A DNA stretch of 33,858 bases from Verrucomicrobiales bacterium. GTDB lineage: Bacteria; Verrucomicrobiota; Verrucomicrobiia; Limisphaerales; CAIMTB01. The notes beneath the pieces are model-generated. The model was not told where the DNA came from. It made no database searches and saw only the letters and a list, made by a program, of their open reading frames with translations. Numbering within the stretch: the stretch's first letter is position 1; the number at the start of each line of letters is the position of its first letter. This document shows positions 16,438-23,203 of this stretch, one piece after another. A program made the translations under genes and the position numbers. The stretch covers positions 1 to 33,858 of the forward strand of contig JAEUHG010000013.1 in NCBI GenBank assembly GCA_016795425.1, read 5' to 3'.

Positions 16438-17153
16438 TGCTTAATCCACCCGATCCTCTCGACGGGGCCATCCTCATCGACAAACCGGCCGGCCTCACCT
16501 CCCACGATGTCGTCGACCGGGTCCGCCGCCGGTTCGGCGTCAAAAAGGTCGGCCACTGCGGCACGCTCGACCCCATGGCTACCGGACTGCTCGTGCTCGT
16601 GCTCGGCCGAGGCACCAAACTGTCCGATTCCCTCATGGCGGCCGACAAGGTGTACTCCGGCCGCATCAAGTTCGGAGAATCGACCGACAGTTTCGACGCG
16701 GACGGTGAACTCGTGGCCTCGCTGCCGGTGCCGCCGCTGGGCATCGACGCCCTGAATGAGTCCGCCGCCAGCTTCGTCGGCGACCTCATGCAGACCCCGC
16801 CCATGGTCTCGGCCGTCAAGGTGAAGGGGGTCCCGCTCTACAAACTCGCCCGCAAAGGCGTCGAAGTCGCCCGCGAACCGAGGCTCATCCACGTCTACAG
16901 CCTCCGCTTCACCGCGTACCAGGAGCCCTTCGGCGATTTCCGACTCGCCTGCACCAAGGGGACCTACGTGCGATCCATCGCCCACGACCTCGGACAGAAA
17001 CTCGGCTGCGGCGCCCACCTCACCGCTCTGCGACGCCTGGATTCAGGTCGTTTCAGTGTTCAGGACGCCATGCCTCTCGACGAACTGTTGGCCTTGGAAC
17101 CTGCCGCCTTGCCGACCCGAGTCATTCCCTTTCTCAAGCTTGTCGCGGCCTGA
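16437..17153 (+). CDS. truB: tRNA pseudouridine(55) synthase TruB
   Basis: TruB converts U55 of the T-loop of tRNAs to pseudouridine. The 238-aa protein starts with GAILIDKPAGLTSHDVV, then the catalytic motif GHCGTLDPMATGLLVL with nucleophile D45. KVYSGRIKFGESTDSFDADG follows, then the Q-T-P-P-M-V-SAVKVKGVPLYKLARKG segment and TKGTYVRSIAHDLG. The C-terminal PUA domain of E. coli TruB is very short or absent, as in many non-proteobacterial members. The start overlaps the nrnA stop by one base, and ribF begins two bases after the truB stop codon begins to clear, so it is firmly inside the operon. Confidence 0.96.
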   Translation: MLNPPDPLDGAILIDKPAGLTSHDVVDRVRRRFGVKKVGHCGTLDPMATGLLVLVLGRGTKLSDSLMAADKVYSGRIKFGESTDSFDADGELVASLPVPPLGIDALNESAASFVGDLMQTPPMVSAVKVKGVPLYKLARKGVEVAREPRLIHVYSLRFTAYQEPFGDFRLACTKGTYVRSIAHDLGQKLGCGAHLTALRRLDSGRFSVQDAMPLDELLALEPAALPTRVIPFLKLVAA

Positions 17154-17154
17154 A

Positions 17155-18096
17155 ATGAAAGTCCTCACCGACGCGGAACCCCTGGGGTCTCCCCCTCAGC
17201 CGGCCAGTCTGGCGATCGGCGTTTTTGACGGCGTTCATCTCGGTCACGCATCTGTTATTCGCCAGACGCTGGCCGATGCCCGCGCGGTCTCCGGTATCGC
17301 CGTGGCCGTCACTTTCGATCGGCATCCCGACGCCATCGTGGCGCCAGAACGCACTCCCCCATTGCTTTACCCACTTTGGCGCCGCCTTGACGCCCTCGCC
17401 TCCCTCGGCATCTCCACCGCCCTGGTCTTTCCCTTCGACGCCAAGTTCCGAGCCCAACCCGCGGAAACCTTCGTCGATCGCCTCACCCGCGGCTTTGGCA
17501 ACGTCGCGAGCATCGCGGTCGGCAACCAGTTCGTCTTCGGCCACGGTCGCGGCGGCAATGTCGACCTGCTCCAGCGTCTCGGCCGCGAGCGCGGTTTCGT
17601 CGTCCACCCCATCCCGCCCTGCACCCTCGACGGCAAACCGGTGAGCAGCACACGCATCCGGGAACGGGTCGCCGCCGGTGATCTGGTGGGCGCCTCCACC
17701 CTTCTCGGCCGTCCGTACTCCATCGGCGGCGACGTGGTGATGGGTGACCAACTCGGACGCACCCTCGGCTTTCCCACCGCCAACCTTGCGGTGGCTGGCC
17801 TGGTCTTGCCTCCCATGGGAGTCTACACCGCCATCGCCCACCTCCAGGGACGGCGCATTCCCGCCGCCGTGAACATTGGACGTCGCCCCACGGTTGCCGA
17901 TTCCGCCCCGGAAACACGGGTGGAAGCGCACCTACTGGATTTCGAGGGCGATCTGTACGGCGCGCGCCTGGAACTGGAGCTGGCCGAACGTCTGCGTCCG
18001 GAGACCCGATTCCCGAGCCGCGAGGCGCTCGTCGACCAGATCGGGCGGGACGTATTCGAGGTGCGCCAGTGGGCAGGAAATAGGGGGTTGCTATGA
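17155..18096 (+). CDS. ribF: Bifunctional riboflavin kinase / FAD synthetase
   Basis: The 313-aa protein makes FMN from riboflavin and then FAD. The N-terminal FMN adenylyltransferase domain (about 15-185) shows the nucleotidyltransferase signature IGVFDGVHLGHASVI, then FDRHPDAIV, and the SSTRIRERVAAGD motif. The C-terminal riboflavin kinase domain (about 190-313) shows GFPTANLAV, PPMGVYTA, NIGRRPTV and the EAHLLDFEGDLYG motif. The ATG at 17155 is one base after the truB stop; the frame is open further upstream inside truB, but that longer frame is not used. The truB-ribF pairing is widely conserved. Its stop overlaps the next small gene as ATGA (18093-18096). Confidence 0.95.
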   Translation: MKVLTDAEPLGSPPQPASLAIGVFDGVHLGHASVIRQTLADARAVSGIAVAVTFDRHPDAIVAPERTPPLLYPLWRRLDALASLGISTALVFPFDAKFRAQPAETFVDRLTRGFGNVASIAVGNQFVFGHGRGGNVDLLQRLGRERGFVVHPIPPCTLDGKPVSSTRIRERVAAGDLVGASTLLGRPYSIGGDVVMGDQLGRTLGFPTANLAVAGLVLPPMGVYTAIAHLQGRRIPAAVNIGRRPTVADSAPETRVEAHLLDFEGDLYGARLELELAERLRPETRFPSREALVDQIGRDVFEVRQWAGNRGLL

Positions 18097-18365
18097 CCAC
18101 CCCCCCTCCTATAGTGCCCAACGTGAAACGTTTCGGATTCGCTCAAACCCTGCTCGCTTTGGTCGCCGTCGGCGGCATCGCCTCGGGTTGTGGCGGAGTG
18201 CGCGGCAGTCATTCCGTATCGCCCGCGACCTTCTTCATGCCGGGCCTCATGCATCACGAGCCGGCCCAACCGGTGCCGGCCCAACCGGCCCCCGTCGCCG
18301 ACCCGTCCGGTATCGAATCTTCGCCCCGCCTCTCGGGCCCCGCAGATCGGGCCCTCCCAAGCTGA
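18093..18365 (+). CDS. Small predicted lipoprotein
   Basis: The 90-aa protein starts with an ATG inside the ribF stop (ATGA); a GTG at 18123 (VKRFGFAQTLL) gives a more typical signal peptide. The hydrophobic stretch TLLALVAVGGIASGC ends in a lipobox-like ASGC, so the mature protein probably starts at that Cys with a lipid anchor. The remainder is Pro-rich (EPAQPVPAQPAPVADP) and looks disordered. No family is recognised. It precedes the hopanoid genes by 16 bases. The coupling at both ends supports a real gene, but the lack of conserved domains keeps confidence moderate. Confidence 0.6.
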   Translation: MTTPPPIVPNVKRFGFAQTLLALVAVGGIASGCGGVRGSHSVSPATFFMPGLMHHEPAQPVPAQPAPVADPSGIESSPRLSGPADRALPS

Positions 18366-18381
18366 CCGTTTCGCTTTTCCC

Positions 18382-19827
18382 ATGCGTTTTCCCCTCGCGC
18401 TCTCGCTCAAGATCACCCGGCACATCGTCAAGCATAAGCTTCGGCGAACGCCAAAGTTCGCCATGGTGCTGCAGCTCGAGCCGTTGCACACCTGCAACCT
18501 CACCTGCACCGGCTGCGGTCGGATCCGCGAATACTCCACCAGCCTCAAGGACATGGTGCCGCTCGAGCAATGCCTCGCCGCGGCTGCCGAATGCGACGCC
18601 CCCATGGTTTCCGTCTGCGGAGGCGAACCGCTGATCTACCCGAAGATCGAGGAACTCGTCGCCGGACTCCGCGCCCAGGGACGCATCATCTACATCTGCA
18701 CGAACGGGGTTTTCATGAGGAAAAAGATGCGCGAGTACCTCGCCGCGCATTATCAGCCGTCCTTCGAACCTCAGCTGCAAAGACTGGTCTCCGAAGAACT
18801 CGTCACCGAGAAGGAAGCCGCCCAGATCCGCGCCTCGGACGCCGCCGCCCGTTCCAAGATCACCATCGCGCCTTCGAAATGGATGTACTGGAACGTCCAC
18901 GTGGACGGCCTCGAATACACCCACGACCTGATCGTGGAACGCGAGGGCGTCTTCAAGGAATGCGTCGCGGCCATTCGCATGGCCAAGATCCTCGGCTACC
19001 AGGTCGCCACCAATACGACGGTTTACAAGGAATCCGACGTCCAGGAACTCGAGGACATGTTCAAGTTCCTCTCCTGGCTCGAAGTCGACGGCCACACCAT
19101 CTCGCCGGGTTACGATTACGATGCGGCCAAGAAGGACATGGTGAAGCGTCTCGGCAAGGATCCCACCGAGTTCTTTCTCACCCGCGATCTCACGCGCCAG
19201 AAATTCAAGGACATCCAGCGCTGGGGCGAGATGTTCACCATCTTCGGAACGCCGGTTTACCAGGAATTCCTCGCCGGCAAACGCGAACTCACCTGCACCG
19301 CCTGGGCCATCCCCACGTACAACGTCAAGGGCTGGAAGGCGCCGTGCTACCTCATGACCGATGGCCATTACCCCAGCTACGCCGAAATGCTCGGCCAGGT
19401 CGCGTGGGAGAAATATGGCGTCGTCAACGGCGTCGCCCGCGACCCGCGTTGCGAGAATTGCATGGTGCATTGCGGGTACGACCCCAGCGGCGCCCTCGGC
19501 ACCAATTACCAGGCCGGTGATAATTGGAAGAATTTCAAATACAACTTCTGGCCCAAACCCGCCCCCTTCGCCCGCGGCGGCGAGGTCATCGCTTTTAACG
19601 GCGTGTCCGTCGGCAAAGGCCACCTCGCCGAAGCCAAGGCCGCCGTCAACCGCGAACTCGCCGGTGCCAAATCCGCCTTCGCCCGCGGCGGCAATGCCCT
19701 GGACAGCTCCTCCCCGACCGCTCCGTCGTCCGGAGGTGGCTGCGCCTCGGGCACCGGCTCCGGCACCAGCGCCCGCGACGAACTCCTCGCCAAGATCCGC
19801 TCCGACGACAAGACGATCTCCTCCTGA
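18382..19827 (+). CDS. hpnH: Hopanoid biosynthesis radical SAM protein HpnH (adenosylhopane synthase)
   Basis: HpnH joins the 5'-deoxyadenosyl radical of SAM to diploptene to form adenosylhopane, the first step of C35 hopanoid side-chain synthesis. The start at 18382 gives MRFPLALSLKITRHIVKHKL, the usual family N-terminus. The radical SAM cluster motif is CNLTCTGC (C38, C42, C45), followed by VSVCGGEPLIYPKI, YICTNG, HVDGLEYTHD and TISPGYDYDAA. The C-terminal cysteine region, CENCMVHCGYDPSGA, is also a family mark. The protein is 481 aa, longer than the roughly 330-390 aa I recall for the family. An extra segment lies between TNG and HVDG (about 117-165), and a low-complexity tail covers about the last 95 residues. 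hpnJ starts immediately after the stop. Confidence 0.93.
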   Translation: MRFPLALSLKITRHIVKHKLRRTPKFAMVLQLEPLHTCNLTCTGCGRIREYSTSLKDMVPLEQCLAAAAECDAPMVSVCGGEPLIYPKIEELVAGLRAQGRIIYICTNGVFMRKKMREYLAAHYQPSFEPQLQRLVSEELVTEKEAAQIRASDAAARSKITIAPSKWMYWNVHVDGLEYTHDLIVEREGVFKECVAAIRMAKILGYQVATNTTVYKESDVQELEDMFKFLSWLEVDGHTISPGYDYDAAKKDMVKRLGKDPTEFFLTRDLTRQKFKDIQRWGEMFTIFGTPVYQEFLAGKRELTCTAWAIPTYNVKGWKAPCYLMTDGHYPSYAEMLGQVAWEKYGVVNGVARDPRCENCMVHCGYDPSGALGTNYQAGDNWKNFKYNFWPKPAPFARGGEVIAFNGVSVGKGHLAEAKAAVNRELAGAKSAFARGGNALDSSSPTAPSSGGGCASGTGSGTSARDELLAKIRSDDKTISS

Positions 19828-21285
19828 ATGAGCGCCCTTTTCCTGTCACCGCCAAGTTTCGACGGTTTCGATGGCGGCGCCGGTTCCCGTTATCAAGCCC
19901 GGCGCGAGGTCACGAGTTTCTGGTACCCCACGTGGCTCGCCCAGCCCGCGGCCCTTGTTCCCGGTGCCAAACTGCTCGATTGCCCGCCGCATAACATCGG
20001 CAAGGACGAGTGCCTCCGTATCGCCAAAGGCTACGACCACGTCGTCATCCACACGTCCACGCCGTCGCTCAAAAACGACTGCAAGGTTGCCGAAGCCATC
20101 AAGCAACAACGGCCCGACACCAAGATCGGATTCGTCGGTGCGCACGCGGCCGTCCTGCCCACCGAGACGCTCAAGGCTTCCAGCGCCATCGACTGGGTCG
20201 GTCGCAAGGAATTCGACTTCACCTGCAAGGAGGTCGCGGAAGGCCGTCCCCTTCAGGATGTCGCCGGGCTTTCCTACCGCGATCAGGACGGGAAATTCCG
20301 CCATAATCCCGAACGGGAACTCATCCACAACATGGATGTGCTCCCGTGGGTCGCCGACGTCTACAAGCGCGATCTTCAGATCGAGAAGTACTTCATCGGC
20401 TATCTTCTCCATCCGTACGTCAGCCTCTACACCGGGCGCGGTTGCCCCGCCCAATGCACGTTCTGTCTCTGGCCCCAAACCATCGGCGGCCACAAGTATC
20501 GCGTTCGCTCCGCTCAAAATGTCGCCGACGAAATGGCTTATATGAAGAAGTCCTTCCCGCAGGTCCGGGAATTCTTCTTCGACGACGACACCTTCACCGC
20601 CAATCTCCCGCGCGCCCGCGAGATCGCCAAGAAACTCGCCCCCCTGGGCCTCACCTGGAGTTGCAATTCGCGCGCCAATCTCGACGCTGACACCATCCGG
20701 TTTTTCAAGGATTCCGGCCTGCGCCTGTTCCTCGTTGGTTACGAATCGGGCAACGCCGACATTCTCGAGCGCATCAAGAAAGGGGTCACCCTCGAGGAAA
20801 TGCGCCGATTCACCAAGTCCTGTCACCAGGCCGGTGTCGTCATTCACGGCACATTCATTCTCGGCCTGCCCATCGAAACCCCCCAGACCATCGAAAACAC
20901 CATTCATTTCGCCAAGGAATTGGATGTTTTCAGTCTCCAGGTCAGCCTCGCCGCCCCCTACCCGGGCACCGAACTCTTCGAGATGGCCCGACAGAACGGC
21001 TGGTTCGCCAAACGCGACAAGACCGCCATCGTCCACGAAGACGGCTTCCAGGATTCCTCCCTCGAATACCCCGGCCTGAGCAAGGAAGAGGTGTTCGAGG
21101 CGGTCGACCGCTTCTATCGGTCCTACTACCTCCGACCAAAGCCGATCCTGCGCATCATCAAGACGATGCTCGAGGACAAGGACGTCTTCGTCCGACGATG
21201 CCGTGAGGGCTATGAATTCTTCCGCAGTCTGAGGCAACGCAAGGAGACCCTCGCCGCCGCGCGCACCGCCGTCGCCTCGACGTGA
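19828..21285 (+). CDS. hpnJ: Hopanoid biosynthesis B12-binding/radical SAM protein HpnJ
   Basis: The 485-aa protein begins with PPSFDGFDGGAGSRYQARRE and FWYPTWLAQPAAL, which I recognise as HpnJ. An N-terminal cobalamin-binding-like domain (about 1-160) is followed by the radical SAM motif GRGCPAQCTFCLWP (C206, C210, C213), the EFFFDDDTF motif, LVGYESGN and FILGLP. HpnJ has been linked genetically to bacteriohopanetetrol cyclitol ether formation, together with the glycosyltransferase HpnI and deacetylase HpnK. Neither of those partners is in the window. The ATG at 19828 directly abuts the hpnH stop. A role in modifying the polar hopanoid head group is expected; exact chemistry is inference. 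Confidence 0.92.
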   Translation: MSALFLSPPSFDGFDGGAGSRYQARREVTSFWYPTWLAQPAALVPGAKLLDCPPHNIGKDECLRIAKGYDHVVIHTSTPSLKNDCKVAEAIKQQRPDTKIGFVGAHAAVLPTETLKASSAIDWVGRKEFDFTCKEVAEGRPLQDVAGLSYRDQDGKFRHNPERELIHNMDVLPWVADVYKRDLQIEKYFIGYLLHPYVSLYTGRGCPAQCTFCLWPQTIGGHKYRVRSAQNVADEMAYMKKSFPQVREFFFDDDTFTANLPRAREIAKKLAPLGLTWSCNSRANLDADTIRFFKDSGLRLFLVGYESGNADILERIKKGVTLEEMRRFTKSCHQAGVVIHGTFILGLPIETPQTIENTIHFAKELDVFSLQVSLAAPYPGTELFEMARQNGWFAKRDKTAIVHEDGFQDSSLEYPGLSKEEVFEAVDRFYRSYYLRPKPILRIIKTMLEDKDVFVRRCREGYEFFRSLRQRKETLAAARTAVAST

Positions 21286-21331
21286 TCCCGCCTCAGACTC
21301 CGGCCTCCCACTCCCTTCCCACCGCGCCCTC

Positions 21332-22015
21332 GTGCTGATCGTCGGTGTCTGCGGCGGTTCCGGTTCCGGCAAATCGACGCTCGTCGCCGCGCTGCAACGG
21401 CATCTCGCCGCGTTCGCGGGCGTGGCCATCCTGCCGCTCGACGCCTATTACCGTTCGCTGCCTCCGAGCCACGACCCGGCTCACCGGAACTTCGACGATC
21501 CACGCGCTCTCGACCTCGCTCTGGTTCGACGTCACCTCGACCAGGCCCGCCGCCATCCACAACGGCCTCTCCGCCTGCCTCGCTACGATTTCGCCCATCA
21601 CCGTCGGCTGAGCACACCAACGCTTTTGGCCATGGATGCCGTGGAGATTCTTCTGGTCGAAGGCGTCCTGCTCTTCGCCGATGCCCGACTGCGCCGCTCC
21701 CTGGATGTCCGGGTGTTCGTCGATTGTCCAGTGGACCTGCGGTTCATTCGCCGTCTTCAGCGCGATGTGCGCGAGCGTGGGCGCACGCCCGAAGGAGTGA
21801 TCCAACAGTACCTCGCCACCGTCCGCCCGATGGATGCCATTCATGTGGCGCCGCAGCGGAAGTGGGCCCACGCGATCGTGAAATCAGAGGGATCGTTGGA
21901 TCAACTCGATCGCCAGGCCGCGCGATTGGCGCGCCAGCTTCTCCGCCGAGCTCAAGCGCGGCAGGGCCGCAGGCCCGTCGCACCCGTCACGGTGAAACCA
22001 CACGCACCCGAATGA
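21332..22015 (+). CDS. udk: Uridine kinase-type P-loop kinase
   Basis: The 227-aa protein resembles uridine/cytidine kinase of pyrimidine salvage. The Walker A loop is GVCGGSGSGKST (residues 5-16); LPLDAYYRSL and NFDDPRALD match the Udk acceptor-binding region, and EILLVEGVLLFADARLR matches the Walker B/lid entry. Later, VFVDCPVDLRFIRRLQRDVRERGR includes the R-x-x-R-D lid motif. The start is GTG at 21332, 46 bases after hpnJ; no strong Shine-Dalgarno was seen. Its 3' end overlaps the convergent selenoprotein candidate by 29 bases (21987-22015). Acceptor specificity within the PRK/Udk superfamily is not certain. Confidence 0.87.
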   Translation: MLIVGVCGGSGSGKSTLVAALQRHLAAFAGVAILPLDAYYRSLPPSHDPAHRNFDDPRALDLALVRRHLDQARRHPQRPLRLPRYDFAHHRRLSTPTLLAMDAVEILLVEGVLLFADARLRRSLDVRVFVDCPVDLRFIRRLQRDVRERGRTPEGVIQQYLATVRPMDAIHVAPQRKWAHAIVKSEGSLDQLDRQAARLARQLLRRAQARQGRRPVAPVTVKPHAPE

Positions 22016-22931
22016 AACCGGCCGGCTTCGCCCCCGCCGTCGACGTCTGCTGATAACGAACCTCGGCCGCGCCGGTGCCGTCGTAGAGATTGCGCACCGT
22101 GCCGACGCGGAAGATCTCCGACGTCCGGTTCGTCCAGTTGATCAGGTCTGGCGATGTCTCCACGACAAACTGCGCGGCATTTCCGGCAAATCGACGAAAG
22201 ATCACACCCAACGCCGGTTTGCCGGCCGGCCGTGCCAAATACCCGTCGATGAACGGCAGCGACGCCGGGCTCTTGGGTGACGACGAGAAGGTGAACTCGG
22301 TGAGGTTATCGGCGCCGTCGCCGTCCTCGTCCCCGGTCGGAGTCACCGCCAGGTTCCCGAACCATCCGTACTCCCAGTCATCCGGCAGTCCGTCCTTGTC
22401 GGTGTCGGCAGGTACTGCCAATTGCAGAAGCGCGTTCTTGAGCGCGTTGTAGTTTTGCACCTGTCCGAGATCGTGCTGGGTCAGGTTGTCCTTGAGCACC
22501 GGCCGATTGAAGGAATCCAGTACCACCACATCGCGTTGGATGATCCGCCACTTGCCCCAGACATCCTGCTCCGACGTGTCTTGGAGCCACGGCAACACGT
22601 TATGGGAATCCACCACCAGCTGATTGTACTCGGCTTGGCTAGCCATATTGATCCCGAGGATCTCCACGCGCAGGCCGGTGTTGGCTGCGTTCACTTCCGC
22701 CAGGATCTCTTGCAGGTGACCAAACTGGCCACGGCAGTATCCTCACCCCGCGTCCCCGAAGTAATACGCTGATATCTGAAGGCGATAGTCCCGTGGCGAC
22801 ACCGTTTGCTGGTACCGCGGCGAGTTCGAGTTGGCGTCTGTCAATTTGAAGTCCGGCATCGGCTGGACCTGGCCCGCGGCCGAAAGGGCCGCCGCCATCC
22901 AACTCACCAGAATGAACCATCGCGCCAACAC
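21987..22931 (-). CDS. Candidate secreted selenoprotein (UxxC thioredoxin fold, SelP-N-like) with TSP3-type repeat
   Basis: One minus-strand frame runs from GTG (22929-22931) to TGA (21987-21989), 314 residues, broken only by a TGA at 22743-22745. Read as selenocysteine, this is Sec63 in FGDAG-U-GYC-RGQFGHL, exactly the first position of a thioredoxin-type CxxC motif (C66 kept). The N-terminus, MLARWFILVSWMAAALSAAG, is a signal peptide. Residues ~24-170 look thioredoxin-like. The order U-x-x-C, VEILGIN, LPWLQ, DVW and VVVLD-x-x-x-R with similar spacings resembles, from memory, the N-terminal domain of animal selenoprotein P. Residues 176-210 (DTDKDGLPDDWE, GDEDGDGADN) form a TSP3/calcium-type repeat. 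Residues ~244-314 (VVETSPDLINWTNR ... FIRVRVVSP) resemble a C-terminal domain common on verrucomicrobial surface proteins. It is convergent with udk. Alternatives are a nonsense mutation or a sequencing error. Confidence 0.8.
22711..22745 (-). promoter_or_regulatory. Putative bacterial SECIS element with the Sec UGA
   Basis: Minus strand: UGA (22745-22743), 10 bases, then GUGGCC (22732-22727), loop AGUUU (22726-22722), GGUCAC (22721-22716). Outer pairs UGC (22736-22734) and GCA (22713-22711) extend the stem across a small internal loop. The apical loop starts 16 nt after the UGA and has G as its second base. That agrees with the bacterial SECIS rules I know (loop about 16-37 nt downstream, G within the first two loop bases, stem of at least 4 bp). 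Confidence 0.65.
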
Positions 22932-23129
22932 CGCGCCGTCATGCCACGCCCAAGGTCCCGAGTCAAAGGCTTCGATGCCCCACTTGCTTCCTGGAAATGG
23001 AGGACCGGCGCCCACGGTTCGCGGCTTGGCCTCGAACGGCTGGACCGATGGGATCCAGTCTTGCCGCCAAACTCGAAGCGCCGCAGGGCGGCGACACTCC
23101 CGATCCCCAACTCCACCCAAGGCCAAGGC

Positions 23130-23157
23130 GTGACGCAGGGGAAAGTTTCGCTACAAT
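23130..23157 (+). promoter_or_regulatory. Candidate promoter for the 23204 gene
   Basis: GTGACG (23130-23135), a 16-base spacer and TACAAT (23152-23157) resemble a housekeeping -35/-10 pair. The start codon at 23204 is 46 bases downstream. It lies in the 272-base divergent gap before the selenoprotein candidate; no comparable promoter was clear on the minus strand. Confidence 0.4.
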
Positions 23158-23203
23158 GTTGCCCCCGTCCCAACCGACGGTCGGAACGATTCATGGCCCA
23201 TCG

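Noticed and set aside
18190..18381. Longer N-terminus for HpnH
   Set aside because: The added part overlaps the small lipoprotein gene in another frame, and the family N-terminus (MRFPLALSLK) begins at 18382.
19846..21429. Long minus-strand open frame opposite hpnJ
   Set aside because: It is the antisense shadow of a gene with strong family motifs; the shadow has no recognisable domain.
23079..23093. CGCCGC-AGG-GCGGCG hairpin as a third copy of the two-hairpin repeat
   Set aside because: Only a short GC hairpin with the same AGG loop is shared; the linker and second hairpin are not recognisable.
21987..23126. Pseudogene or frameshifted pair of genes at the selenoprotein locus
   Set aside because: Both parts are in the same frame (no frameshift), the only interruption is one TGA at a redox position, and the flanking protein is well formed. 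A point nonsense mutation remains the main alternative.
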